Source: Pseudoponticoccus marisrubri (GTDB lineage Bacteria; Pseudomonadota; Alphaproteobacteria; Rhodobacterales; Rhodobacteraceae). From it: DNA of 64,000 nt. Under the pieces are notes generated by a model. That model was not told the DNA's origin and searched no databases. It saw nothing but the letters and a program-made list of their open reading frames with translations. Position 1 is the first letter of the stretch. Every line of letters starts with the position of its first letter. Location: contig NZ_LPXO01000010.1 of the NCBI RefSeq assembly GCF_001482405.1, positions 94,305-158,304 on the forward strand, read 5' to 3'. This document shows positions 16,559-25,305 of the stretch, piece after piece. A program made the position numbers and the translations under genes.

Positions 16559-17698
16559 TCAGGCGCGGCGCCGGGCCGCGAGGGTCTCGACCGCGGCGCC
16601 CTCCTCGGCGCGCGCGATGCGGCGCCCGGTTTCGGGATCGAAGACGCTCGCCTCGTCGATCTGCAGCGCCAGGGTGATCCGGCTGTCCTCGGCCGGGCGG
16701 TACTCGGCCGGGGTCACCGCGACCAGCGCGTGGCCCGCCATGTCCAGCACCAGCATCGTGTCGGGGCCGGTGGGCTCGACCACCTCGACGGTGCAGTCCA
16801 GCGGCAGCCCGTCGCCGCCGGGGCGCAGATGCTCGGGGCGGATGCCCAGCGTCACGCGGCGGCCGAGATACGGCGTCAGCTCGTCGCGCGTGGCGCCCAG
16901 CGGCAGGGTGACGGGGGACGGCCCCGGCAGCACCGCCGAGAGCTCGCCCGGCCGGCCGGTGATCTCGACATCGAGGAAGTTCATCGCGGGCGAGCCGATG
17001 AAGCCCGCCACGAACAGGTTCGCCGGCTTGCGGTAGATCGTGTCGGGATCGGCCACCTGCTGGATCTCGCCCCCGTTCATCACCACGATCCGGTCCGAGA
17101 GCGTCATCGCCTCGACCTGGTCATGGGTGACATAGACGATGGTCTGGCCCAGCCGCTTGTGCAGCTTCTTCATCTCGGTGCGCATCTCGACGCGCAGCTT
17201 GGCGTCGAGATTGGACAGCGGCTCGTCGAAGAGGAAGAGGTCGGGGTCGCGCACCAGCGCCCGGCCCATGGCGACGCGCTGGCGCTGCCCGCCCGAGAGC
17301 TGTGCCGGCTTGCGGTCCAGAAGCGGCTCGATCTGCAACAGCTTCGCCACCTCGGCCACGGCGCGGGCCTGTTCGTCCCTGGGCACGCGGCGGTTCTCCA
17401 GCCCGAAGGTGATGTTCTGGCGCACCGTCATCGTGGGGTAGAGCGCGTAGCTCTGGAAGACCAGCGCGATGTTGCGGTCCTTGGGCGACAGGTCGGTGAC
17501 ATCCCGCGCGCCCAGGTGCAGCGCCCCGTGGGACGTGTCCTCGAGCCCGGCGATGATCGACAGAAGGGTCGACTTGCCGCAGCCCGAGGGCCCGACCAGC
17601 ACCACGAATTCGCCATCGGCGATCTCGAGGTTGATGTCGCGCAGCGCGATCACGTCGCCATAGGCTTTCCAGATGGTCTCGATCGAAAGACTGGCCAT
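16559..17698 (-). CDS. ABC transporter ATP-binding protein (UgpC/MalK family)
   Basis: A 379-residue CUT1-type ATPase. Walker [25 protein letters not shown] signature, Walker [17 protein letters not shown], and the switch His in [10 protein letters not shown] are all present. The C-terminal regulatory TOBE region begins near [12 protein letters not shown]. It energises uptake through the MalF/MalG-like permeases. Its ATG overlaps the upstream permease stop by one base. Sugars or glycerol phosphates are typical substrates. Confidence 0.93.
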   Translation of the reverse strand: MASLSIETIWKAYGDVIALRDINLEIADGEFVVLVGPSGCGKSTLLSIIAGLEDTSHGALHLGARDVTDLSPKDRNIALVFQSYALYPTMTVRQNITFGLENRRVPRDEQARAVAEVAKLLQIEPLLDRKPAQLSGGQRQRVAMGRALVRDPDLFLFDEPLSNLDAKLRVEMRTEMKKLHKRLGQTIVYVTHDQVEAMTLSDRIVVMNGGEIQQVADPDTIYRKPANLFVAGFIGSPAMNFLDVEITGRPGELSAVLPGPSPVTLPLGATRDELTPYLGRRVTLGIRPEHLRPGGDGLPLDCTVEVVEPTGPDTMLVLDMAGHALVAVTPAEYRPAEDSRITLALQIDEASVFDPETGRRIARAEEGAAVETLAARRRA

Positions 17699-18600
17699 TA
17701 CTTGACGGCTCCCTGCGTGAGGCCCCGGACGAAATACCGGCCGCCGAGGAAATAGATGACGAGCGGCGGGATCGCGGCGATCAGCACCGCGGCCGAGCCG
17801 AACCCGTATTCGCTGACGCCGGTATCGTCGGCGTTCAGGCTCATCAGCGCGGCGGTGATGGGCCGGAAATCCGAGCTGCTGAAGGTGACGGCGAAGAGGA
17901 ATTCGTTCCAGATGAAGGTGAATTGCCAGATCACCGTGACGATGATGATCGGCGGCGAGAGCGGCAGCACGATGCGCCAAAAGGTGCGGAAGAACCCTGC
18001 CCCGTCGATCTGCGCCGCGCGGATCAGGTCGTCGGGCAGGTTGATCATGTAGTTGCGGCAGAACAGCGTGGTGAAGCAGGTGCCCTGGATGATGTGCACC
18101 AGCGCCAGACCCGTCAGCGACTTGGCCAGCCCCAGCCAGGACAGCGCGATGGCCCAGGGCAGCAGCACCACCTGCGGCGGCAGGAAGACCCCGATGGTGA
18201 TGCAGACGAAGATCACGTCGGCACAGGGCATGCGCCACTTGGTCAGGGCAAAGCCGTTGAGCAGCCCCACCGCGGTCGAGATCACCGTGGCCGGCACCAC
18301 CATCAGCATCGAGGCCCAGAAATAGGGCTTCACCCCGGTGCAGCTGGCATTGATGCAGGCGGTGGACCAGGCGGTGCCCCAGTTCTCGAGCGTGAGCCGC
18401 GTGGGCCAGCCGATGAAGCTTTCGCGCAGGATGTCCTCGTTCACGCGGACCGAGTTCAGCGCGATCACCGCCAGCGGCATCAGCACGAAGCCCGCCATCA
18501 CGAGCAGCACGGCATAGAGCGCGACGCGCCCGGCGATCTGGCCCGCGCTGCGCGGCTTGCGCCGCGTCAGGTCGGGGATATGAGTATCGGCCACGGTCAT
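17698..18600 (-). CDS. ABC transporter permease (MalG-like, CUT1)
   Basis: A 300-residue inner-membrane protein with six predicted helices and the EAA-loop region around residues 190-215 ([20 protein letters not shown]). A cytosolic N-terminus precedes the first helix. It pairs with the MalF-like subunit encoded just upstream, with which it overlaps by 4 bases. Confidence 0.92.
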   Translation of the reverse strand: MTVADTHIPDLTRRKPRSAGQIAGRVALYAVLLVMAGFVLMPLAVIALNSVRVNEDILRESFIGWPTRLTLENWGTAWSTACINASCTGVKPYFWASMLMVVPATVISTAVGLLNGFALTKWRMPCADVIFVCITIGVFLPPQVVLLPWAIALSWLGLAKSLTGLALVHIIQGTCFTTLFCRNYMINLPDDLIRAAQIDGAGFFRTFWRIVLPLSPPIIIVTVIWQFTFIWNEFLFAVTFSSSDFRPITAALMSLNADDTGVSEYGFGSAAVLIAAIPPLVIYFLGGRYFVRGLTQGAVK

Positions 18601-19532
18601 GCCGCGCCCCCTTTCCGGCGCTTCAGCGCCCAGTTCAGCGCCAGCACCGGCAGGAAGACCACGACCAGCCCGATCAGCATCCAGACCGCCGCCGCGGCGC
18701 CCTGCGCCAGCTCGCCCGCGGCGAACAGCCGGTCATAGACGAAGATCGCGGGGAAGGTGGTCGAGATGCCCGGCCCGCCATGGGTCAGCGCCAGCACGAG
18801 GTCGAAGGTCTTGATGGCGAATTGCAGCAGGATGATCAGCACCGAGATCAGCACCGGCCAGATCGCCGGCAGCACGATGCGGCGATAGATCCGCAGCATG
18901 GGCGCGCCGTCGATCTGCCCGGCCTTGACCAGGTCGCGTTCGACGCCGCGCAGCGCGGCCAGCACCATGACCATGACAAAGCCCGCCGCGTGCCAGACCG
19001 CGGCGATCACCACGGCATAGATCGCGGTCTCGCGGCTGGTGATCAGCCCCATCTCGAAACCCTGCCAGCCCAGCTGCTTGACGAAGGCCTCCAGCCCGGT
19101 CGAGGGGTTGAGGATCCATTGCCAGGTGGTGCCGGTCACCACGAAGGAAATCGCGATCGGGTAGAGGAAGATCGAGCGCAGCAGGTTCTCGCCCCGCACC
19201 TTCTGGTCCATCAGGATGGCCAGGACCACGCCCACCAGCGTGGTCAGCCCGATATAGAGCAGCCCGAACAGCGCCAGGTTCCACACCCCGGTGGTCCAGC
19301 GCGGGTTGCGCCACAGCCGGGTATAGGCGTCGAAGCCGGCGAAATCGTAGACCGGCAGCAGCGTCGACGAGGTCAGCGACAGGTAGATGTTCCAGATCAC
19401 GAAGACGAAGATGTAGATCCCCGTGGTGATCAGCGTGGGCAGCAGGACCGCCAGCGGCACGAGTTCCGAGATCCGCCGCGCACGGCTTTTCGGACGTGGC
19501 CGGAAATCCGCCGCATGGGGGGCAGAGGGCAT
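18597..19532 (-). CDS. ABC transporter permease (MalF-like, CUT1)
   Basis: A 311-residue membrane protein with a short basic N-terminus followed by six helices. The EAA loop reads [22 protein letters not shown], close to the ATPase-contact consensus. It forms a heterodimer with the MalG-like subunit. The gap to the upstream binding-protein gene contains a perfect 10-base-pair stem-loop. Confidence 0.92.
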   Translation of the reverse strand: MPSAPHAADFRPRPKSRARRISELVPLAVLLPTLITTGIYIFVFVIWNIYLSLTSSTLLPVYDFAGFDAYTRLWRNPRWTTGVWNLALFGLLYIGLTTLVGVVLAILMDQKVRGENLLRSIFLYPIAISFVVTGTTWQWILNPSTGLEAFVKQLGWQGFEMGLITSRETAIYAVVIAAVWHAAGFVMVMVLAALRGVERDLVKAGQIDGAPMLRIYRRIVLPAIWPVLISVLIILLQFAIKTFDLVLALTHGGPGISTTFPAIFVYDRLFAAGELAQGAAAAVWMLIGLVVVFLPVLALNWALKRRKGGAA

Positions 19533-19552
19533 GGCCGTCTCCTGTAAGACAG

Positions 19553-19582
19553 GCCCGGGCCGGCTTGCGCGACGGCCCGGGC
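19553..19582 (-). other. Intercistronic GC stem-loop after binding-protein gene
   Basis: GCCCGGGCCG (19553-19562) pairs perfectly with CGGCCCGGGC (19573-19582), lying between the binding-protein stop (19591) and the first permease (19532). Probably stabilises the binding-protein mRNA or attenuates downstream reading. Confidence 0.65.
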
Positions 19583-19590
19583 GGCGTGGG

Positions 19591-20850
19591 TCAGTACTCG
19601 TTGATGACGGCCTCGGCCATGCGGCGGGCGGCGGTCTGGCTGTCCATGTCCGAGGTGATGAACTCCGAGATCACGGTGAACATCGCCTTGCGGAACTTCT
19701 CGGGCACAGCCATGTTGTGCGCCATCGAGCGCACCACCGTGCCGGCCTCGGCCGCGGCGCGCAGATCCTGCAGGTTCTGGCGCTGGCAGGGGTTGAAATC
19801 CTCGCCCAGCTCGACATCCATCCGCGCCGGGATGGAACCCTTGGTGACGTTGAACACCTTCTGGAATTCCGGCGTCATGATGGTCGAGGCCAGCAGCTTC
19901 TGCCCCTCGATGTAATCCTCGCGGCTCTGCTCGAAGAAGACCACCGAGTCCGAGTTCAGGATATAGCCCGGCTGGCCGCTGTTCATCGGCGCGCCGGCGC
20001 AGAGATAATCGACATCGTATTCGTAGCCGGCGGCGTTCATCGTGCCGATCGCCCAGTCGCCGTGGAAGTAGAACCCGGCCTCGCCCTCGGCCATCATGCG
20101 CAGCGGCTCCTCCCAGCCGCGTCCGGGAAAGGCGTCATCCATCCAGCCCACCATCAGGCGCAGCTGGTCGAAGGCGGCCTGCATCTCTTCGCCCTGCAGC
20201 GCGTCGAGATCCATCTCGATGAAGGCCTCGCGGAACAGCTCGGTCGAGATGCCCTGCACGATGATCTCGAACAGCGTGCCGTCGATCCAGTCCTGCCCGC
20301 CATGGGCGACGGGGATGATCCCCTGCTCCGCCATCTTCCCGGCGATGGCGTTGAACTCGTCCCAGGTGGTGGGCAGCTCGGTGGCGCCCACCGCCTCCAT
20401 CGCGGGTTTGCTGGCCCACATCCAGTCGATGCGGTGGATGTTCATCGGCGCCGCGACCCATTCGCCGCGCGGCTTCATGACCGAGACCAGCTCGGGCGCG
20501 ACCACCTCTTCCCAGTTCTCCTCGGCGGCCAGGTCGTTGAGATTGGCGGTCAGCCCGGTCTTGGCCCATTCGCCGATCTCGGGGCCCTTCAGCTGCACGG
20601 CCGAGGGCGGGTTGCCCGAGATCACGTCGGCGCGCAGCCGCGCGATCGTGTTCGAGGTATGGCCCGGCACGGCGGTCTGGTTCCAGCTGCCGCCGGCCGC
20701 TTCGTACATCTCGCCCAGCTTGTTGATCGCCTCGGCATTGGAGCCGGAATGCCACTGGTGCAGCATGTTGGTCTTTGGCTCGGCCTGCGCCTGCAGGCCA
20801 AGGCAGAGCGCCGCGGTTCCGGCCAGAAGGCCCGTCATCATCTTCGTCAT
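19591..20850 (-). CDS. Extracellular solute-binding protein of CUT1 ABC transporter (family 1)
   Basis: A 419-residue secreted protein with a signal peptide MTKMMTGLLAGTAALCLGLQAQA. The mature part resembles sugar-binding proteins: NMLHQWHSGSNAEAINKLGEMYEAAGG, SAVQLKGPEIGEWAKTG, and a WAIGTMNAAG segment. The start at 20850 is set by GGGAGGATACC. It captures an oligosaccharide or monosaccharide in the periplasm. An operator-like palindrome at 20893-20906 precedes it, so it probably has its own LacI-controlled promoter. Confidence 0.92.
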   Translation of the reverse strand: MTKMMTGLLAGTAALCLGLQAQAEPKTNMLHQWHSGSNAEAINKLGEMYEAAGGSWNQTAVPGHTSNTIARLRADVISGNPPSAVQLKGPEIGEWAKTGLTANLNDLAAEENWEEVVAPELVSVMKPRGEWVAAPMNIHRIDWMWASKPAMEAVGATELPTTWDEFNAIAGKMAEQGIIPVAHGGQDWIDGTLFEIIVQGISTELFREAFIEMDLDALQGEEMQAAFDQLRLMVGWMDDAFPGRGWEEPLRMMAEGEAGFYFHGDWAIGTMNAAGYEYDVDYLCAGAPMNSGQPGYILNSDSVVFFEQSREDYIEGQKLLASTIMTPEFQKVFNVTKGSIPARMDVELGEDFNPCQRQNLQDLRAAAEAGTVVRSMAHNMAVPEKFRKAMFTVISEFITSDMDSQTAARRMAEAVINEY

Positions 20851-20892
20851 GGTATCCTCCCTGAAGTGTCCCAGTATCTCGGCCGCGCGTCG

Positions 20893-20906
20893 TGTTAACG
20901 TGAACA
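20893..20906. promoter_or_regulatory. Putative LacI-family operator (TGTTAACGTGAACA)
   Basis: TGTTAACGTGAACA differs by one base from the perfect palindrome TGTTCACGTGAACA upstream of the lacI-type gene at 24248. It sits about 45 bases upstream of the binding-protein start. A central CG dyad is usual for LacI operators. Likely bound by the product of 24248-25216. Confidence 0.7.
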
Positions 20907-20946
20907 TCGCAAGACGCAGGCGGCCCCGTGTTTCGGCAAGCGGCGC

Positions 20947-21789
20947 CTAGAGCGCCACGACCCTCTGTTTCTGCGCGCCCAGCCCGTCGATCCCGAGGCG
21001 GACCTCGTCACCGACCGACAGCCATTCCTGCGGGTCCATCCCCGCGCCGACGCCCGGCGGCGTGCCGGTGCAGATCAGGTCGCCGGGCTCCAGCCGGGCG
21101 AACTCGCTCATGTAGGAGACGATGGTCGCCACGTCGAAGATCATCGTCGACGTGCTGCCGCTCTGCTTGCGGGCGCCGTTCACCTCCAGCCACATGTCCA
21201 GGGACTGCACGTCGCCCAGCTCGTCCGGGGTGACCAGCCAGGGGCCGGTGGGGCAGAAATTGGGGAAGGACTTGCCCTTGACCCATTGCCCCGCGCGTTC
21301 CAGCTGCCAGGCACGTTCGCTGATGTCATTGACCACGACAAAGCCCGCCACGTGATCCATCGCCTCGGCCTTGTCGATGTTGAGCGCCGGTTTGCCGATC
21401 ACGATGCCCAGCTCGACCTCCCAGTCCAGCTTGGTCATCTTCGGCGCGTGCAGGATGTCGTCGAAGGGCCCGCAATAGGTGCCGGTGGCCTTGTTGAACA
21501 GGATCGGCTCGTCGGGGATGGCCATGCCCGCCTCGGCGGCATGGTCGGAATAGTTCAGCCCGACGCACCAGATGTTGAAGGGCTGCGCGGTGGGCGGCGC
21601 GACGCGGCCCCCCTGCACCACCGGCAGGGCCGAGAGATCGGCGGCGCGCAGCCGCTCCATCAGCTCGGGCGAGAGCGTCCTCGGCCCGAAATCCTCGACG
21701 ATCGAGGAGACGTCCCGCGCCTGCCCCTGCGGGTCCAGCACGCAGGGTGTCTTGGCCCCGTGCCGGTCGCCATAGCGCATCAGTTTCAT
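20947..21789 (-). CDS. Fumarylacetoacetate hydrolase (FAH) family protein
   Basis: A 280-residue FAH-fold enzyme with NIWCVGLNYSDHAAEAG, the metal-binding region DWEVELGIVIGK, VVNDISERAWQ, and CTGTPPGVGAGMDP near the C-terminus. FAH-family members cleave or decarboxylate acylpyruvates and 2-keto-3-deoxy acids; 2,4-diketo-3-deoxy-L-fuconate hydrolase and related sugar-acid enzymes are well-known relatives. Its ATG at 21789 overlaps the enolase-paralogue stop by 4 bases. In this cluster it could carry out the final carbon-carbon cleavage of a dehydrated sugar acid. Confidence 0.88.
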   Translation of the reverse strand: MKLMRYGDRHGAKTPCVLDPQGQARDVSSIVEDFGPRTLSPELMERLRAADLSALPVVQGGRVAPPTAQPFNIWCVGLNYSDHAAEAGMAIPDEPILFNKATGTYCGPFDDILHAPKMTKLDWEVELGIVIGKPALNIDKAEAMDHVAGFVVVNDISERAWQLERAGQWVKGKSFPNFCPTGPWLVTPDELGDVQSLDMWLEVNGARKQSGSTSTMIFDVATIVSYMSEFARLEPGDLICTGTPPGVGAGMDPQEWLSVGDEVRLGIDGLGAQKQRVVAL

Positions 21790-23096
21790 GTGGTTTCCTT
21801 CTGTCTCGCGCCCCACCAGGTGCCCGCCAGCGGCGCGCCCCCGACAAAGGCCCCCTGCCCCAGCCTCTCGGCGATGCGCAGGCATTCGTTCCATTTCGCC
21901 ATCCGGTCGGACCGCGTGAACGAGCCGACCTTGAGCTGCCCGCCGCCCAGCCCGGTGGCCAGGTGGCTGATCGAGACATCCTCGGTCTCGCCCGAGCGGG
22001 CCGAGACGATGGCGCCCCAGCCCCGGCCCCGCGCCGCGCGGAAGGTGTCGATGCTTTCGCTGACCGTGCCGGCCTGGTTGACCTTGACCAGCACCGCGTT
22101 GCAGGCGCCGGCGGCCGCGGCCTCGTCGACAAGCTGGGCATTGGTCACAAGGTAGTCGTCGCCGATGATCTGCACCCGGTCGCCGAACCGGCGGGTGAAG
22201 GCGGCCATGGCCTCGGGGTCGTCCTCGCCCACAGGGTCCTCGATCGAGGCGATGGGATAGCTGTCCAGCCAGCCGCCCAGCATGTCGATCAGCGCCTGCG
22301 AGCCCATCTCGCGATCCTCCAGCGCCAGCCGGTAGCGCCCGCCCTGCCCGAACTCGCTGGCCGCGATGTCGAGCGAGATCACCACCCGGTCGCCGGGTGT
22401 CTCGCCGGCCAGCTCGATCGCGGCAACCAGCGTCTCCAGCGCCTCCTCGTTGCTGTCGAACTGCGGCCACCAGCCGCCCTCGTCCGCCACGCCGGCCAGC
22501 CGGCCCTTGCGCGCCATGATGTCGCCGGCGGCGAAATAGACCGCGCTGGTGATCTCCATCACCTCGTCGAAATCGCGCGCGCCGGGCACCATGATCATGA
22601 AGTCCTGGATGTCGACGCGCCGCCCGGCATGGGCCCCGCCACCGAAGATCTGGATCTCGGGCAGCGGCAGGCTGGGCGTGGTGCCGTAATGCTCGGCCAC
22701 GTGCTGCCAGAGCGGGCGCCCTGCCCCGGCCGCCGCGGCATGCAGCACCGCCAGCGAGGCCGCCACCGTGGCATTGCCGCCAAGGCTTGCCTTGAGCGGC
22801 GAGGGATCGAGCGCCAGCATCGCCGCATCCGCCCCGGCCTGGTCGGCCACCTCGCGCCCCACCAGCGCCGCCGCGATCGGGCCGTTCACGCTGGCCACGG
22901 CGCGGGCCACATCCTTGCCGCGCAGCCGGTCGCCGCCATCGCGCAGGTCGATCGCCTCGCGCGTGCCGCGCGACGCCCCGGCGGGTGCGATGGCCCGGCC
23001 AAGCGCCCCGCCCTCCAGCACGACATCCACCTCGACCGTGGGGTTGCCCCGGCTGTCCCAGACCCGGCGGCCCTTTACCGCTGCGATGCGTGTCAC
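21786..23096 (-). CDS. Enolase-family protein, divergent paralogue in a catabolic operon
   Basis: A 436-residue protein aligning along its length with enolase: DSRGNPTVEV, GAS loop (Ser42), HAGRRVDIQDFM, DEGG, the catalytic Lys in LVKVNQAGT, RSGETED, and KVGSFTRSDRMAKWN. Several positions differ from E. coli enolase. The His before RSGETED is Ala, the Glu of DIQEFM is Asp, and the Glu before the active-site His is Ala. It starts with GTG at 23096, overlapping the kinase stop. Its place between a sugar kinase-like gene and a FAH hydrolase suggests dehydration of a phosphorylated or free sugar acid rather than glycolysis; true enolase activity cannot be excluded. Confidence 0.85.
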   Translation of the reverse strand: MTRIAAVKGRRVWDSRGNPTVEVDVVLEGGALGRAIAPAGASRGTREAIDLRDGGDRLRGKDVARAVASVNGPIAAALVGREVADQAGADAAMLALDPSPLKASLGGNATVAASLAVLHAAAAGAGRPLWQHVAEHYGTTPSLPLPEIQIFGGGAHAGRRVDIQDFMIMVPGARDFDEVMEITSAVYFAAGDIMARKGRLAGVADEGGWWPQFDSNEEALETLVAAIELAGETPGDRVVISLDIAASEFGQGGRYRLALEDREMGSQALIDMLGGWLDSYPIASIEDPVGEDDPEAMAAFTRRFGDRVQIIGDDYLVTNAQLVDEAAAAGACNAVLVKVNQAGTVSESIDTFRAARGRGWGAIVSARSGETEDVSISHLATGLGGGQLKVGSFTRSDRMAKWNECLRIAERLGQGAFVGGAPLAGTWWGARQKETT

Positions 23097-24126
23097 GTGA
23101 CCGCTCCTTCCAGATGTTCGAAGATGGTTCGGCGCAGATCCTCCAGCCGCGTCACGGGCTGCGCGATCAGCTGCCGCGACAGGGCGCGGACCTGCGCCCG
23201 CGTGGCGGGGGCAAGGTACTCGACCGGCGACTTGCCGCCTGCTGCCGGGCCAGCATCAGCCCCGGCAGCAGGCGGCAGACCCGCGCCTCGAGCGCCGCGG
23301 CTGGCTCCCACGTGACATGCGGGGCGTAGGCCTGCCAGAAGGACGCGATCTCGGCCCCCAGCAGCGCGCGGCTGCCCGGCAGATGCGCGGCCTTCAGCAC
23401 GAGGTGGTTGAGGCAGAAGGACAGGTCGAAACTGGCATCGCCCATCGTGGCGCATTCGGCATCCAGCAGCACCGGCCCGCTGTCGCGGAAGAGGATGTTC
23501 TTGGGGCTGACATCGCCATGCACCAGCACCTGCGCGCTGTCGTAAAGCATCGCCGCCAGGGCGCGCAGCGGGTCGGCCAGGTCGCGATGGACGCGGCCGG
23601 CCTCGACCAGGTAGGGCTCGATCCGCAGGGCGTAGAAATCCTTGCGGTTGTCGAAAGGGGTGCGGTCGAAGCCGGGCGTGGCGGACTGCGCGTGGATCCG
23701 GCCCAGCAGGTCCGCCACCTGCCCCGCCTCGCCGCCCCGGGCGCGGCCCTCCAGCAGCGCGGCCTTCCACAGGGTGACCCCCTGCCCCTCCAAGTACTCC
23801 ATGGCGAAGCCGTGCTGCGTCTCCGAGCGGCCCAGCAGCGCCACGGCGCTGTCGGGACAGACCTGCGCGGCGACGCTCAGCCAGGCATATTCGGCGGCGT
23901 TGCGATGCACCGGCGCGCGCCAGTCCGCCGCCACCCGCAGCCGCGGCAGCGCGAATTTCACGCAAAGCGCCCGGCCGCCCAGCTCGACCCGCGCGATGTC
24001 CGAGGCGACGCCGCCGGTCAGCGGCGTGACCGCACCCACATCCGCGGCCCGGCCGAGGCCCAGCTCTTCGATCAGGGCGCGGCAGCGGGCCGTCAGCGTG
24101 TCGGGGTCGAGGTCGCAGGCGATCAT
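23093..24126 (-). pseudogene. APH/choline-kinase-like phosphotransferase with a frameshift
   Basis: The start at 24126 opens a frame encoding an aminoglycoside-phosphotransferase-fold kinase. It has the Brenner motif HGDVSPKNILF and the metal motif LLDAECATMGDASFDLSF, and it runs into LPGLMLARQQ. That frame then departs from the family, while the expected C-terminus (GKSPVEYL, then ATRAQVRALSRQLI, ending EGAVT) continues one frame over to the stop at 23093. The total length is one base short of a multiple of three, so a single base is missing near 23230-23245. Members phosphorylate small alcohols or sugars. True mutation and assembly error are both possible. Its stop overlaps the enolase-paralogue start. 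Confidence 0.8.
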
Positions 24127-24157
24127 CTTGGGATCCGTCGGGCAGTTGCTGGCACAT

Positions 24158-24171
24158 TGTTCACGTGAACA
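24158..24171. promoter_or_regulatory. Putative LacI-family operator, perfect palindrome TGTTCACGTGAACA
   Basis: A perfect 14-base palindrome with a central CG lies between the divergent kinase and LacI genes, 32 bases from the kinase start. A one-mismatch copy is at 20893-20906 before the ABC operon. Likely autoregulation plus repression of the catabolic genes. Confidence 0.75.
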
Positions 24172-24247
24172 TATGTCGTCGAATCCACGATTTGTGTCAA
24201 GACTGCGATTGAGATCGGTGCTAGGAGGTCGAAAAGAAAGGACCACA

Positions 24248-25216
24248 GTGCCCACCCGTGTCACGATAAAATCCATCGCCCGCGATCTTGGCATCTCGCA
24301 CATGACGGTGTCGCGGGCGCTGTCGAATCACCCCAACGTGCAGAAGGAAACGCGCGAGGCGGTGCTGAAACGCGCCGAGGAGCTGGGCTATGTGCGCAGC
24401 GCCGCCGCCACCGCGATGCGGGGCGACCGGATGCGCATCGTGGGCCTGCTGCTGCCCAATATCGTGAACGAGTTCTATGCCCGCTTTGCCGACACCATGG
24501 CCATGGCCTGCGAAGAGGCGGCGCTGCACCTGACCATCCACCTGACCCGCGACGATATCGACGCCGAGACCCAGGCGCTGCGCCGCCTGCAGGAATTGCA
24601 GGCCCGCGCGGTGGTGATGGTGCCCACGCCGGGCCAGTCCCAGGCGGGGCGGCCGCATCTTCAGGCGATGCGCGTGCTGCAGCTGATCCGCGAGCGCGAT
24701 ATCGGCCAGCCGGTGCCCACCGTGCAGGTGGACGATGCCGGCGCGATCCGCGACGCGGTGCTGCACCTGGCCGCCGCCGGGCACCGCCGCATCGGCTATA
24801 TCGGCGCCACCCCGGCGCTGTCCTCGGGGCGGGTGCGGCTGGCGGCCTATCGCACCGGGCTGGCGGCGGCCGGGCTGAGCGAAGAGGCGCCGCTGGTCAT
24901 CACCGGCGCCCCCACGGCCGAGACCGGGCGCGCCGGGCTGCACCGCCTGCTGGAGAGCGCCACCGCCACGGTCTGCGGCGGGTTCGAGATCTCGAACGGC
25001 GCGCTGATCGCGCTGCTGAGCGCCGGGCAGCGCCCCGACGGGCCCTTCGGTTTCGTGGGCTATGGCGATCCGTCCTTCTACAGCTGGATCGGCGCGGGCG
25101 TGTCCACCGTCAGCATCCCCGTCGATGCGCTGGCCCATTGCGCGGTGGAGCTGCTGCAGGAGGACGCCCCCGCGCCCGAGCGCCACGCCTTCACCGCGCG
25201 CTTCGTTGCCCGCTAG
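24248..25216 (+). CDS. LacI-family transcriptional regulator
   Basis: A 322-residue repressor. The N-terminal helix-turn-helix reads TIKSIARDLGISHMTVSRAL and is followed by the hinge helix region (KRAEELGYVRSAAA). The rest is a periplasmic-binding-like effector domain (RIVGLLLPNIVNEFYARFAD, then HRRIGYIGA, GFVGYGD). The start is a GTG at 24248 with AAAGGA six bases upstream; no suitable ATG precedes the helix-turn-helix. Its gene is divergent from the kinase/enolase/FAH genes, and matching palindromes at 24158 and 20893 indicate the regulon. A strong terminator follows at 25232. Confidence 0.92.
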   Translation: MPTRVTIKSIARDLGISHMTVSRALSNHPNVQKETREAVLKRAEELGYVRSAAATAMRGDRMRIVGLLLPNIVNEFYARFADTMAMACEEAALHLTIHLTRDDIDAETQALRRLQELQARAVVMVPTPGQSQAGRPHLQAMRVLQLIRERDIGQPVPTVQVDDAGAIRDAVLHLAAAGHRRIGYIGATPALSSGRVRLAAYRTGLAAAGLSEEAPLVITGAPTAETGRAGLHRLLESATATVCGGFEISNGALIALLSAGQRPDGPFGFVGYGDPSFYSWIGAGVSTVSIPVDALAHCAVELLQEDAPAPERHAFTARFVAR

Positions 25217-25231
25217 GCCCCCGCGACGCAG

Positions 25232-25259
25232 AACGCCCCGCCGGGTCGGGCGGGGCGTT
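25232..25259. terminator. Terminator hairpin between lacI-type gene and parB
   Basis: AACGCCCCGCC (25232-25242) and GGCGGGGCGTT (25249-25259) form a perfect 11-base-pair stem with a 6-base loop. The A/T ends on both sides allow it to work in both directions, ending the regulator gene and the convergent parAB operon. Confidence 0.75.
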
Positions 25260-25263
25260 GCGG

Positions 25264-25305
25264 GTAACCCATGGGTTACGGTCGGTGGAGTAACCCGCGG
25301 GTTAC
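25264..25305. repeat. Two 16-bp palindromes, candidate parS centromere
   Basis: GTAACCCATGGGTTAC (25264-25279) and GTAACCCGCGGGTTAC (25290-25305) are both perfect palindromes. They differ only in the two central bases and are spaced 26 bases centre to centre. The second overlaps the parB stop codon (25302-25304). Perfect, duplicated palindromes beside parB are the expected form of a ParB-binding centromere. I noticed no further copy in the window. Confidence 0.75.

Noticed and set aside
13778..17755. A 1325-codon open frame running through the IclR and CoA-transferase genes
   Set aside because: Composition is a shadow (Arg/Gly/Asp/His repeats), and it crosses several real genes on both strands.
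21786..23096. Housekeeping glycolytic enolase
   Set aside because: Active-site substitutions and the operon context argue against it, though activity is untested.
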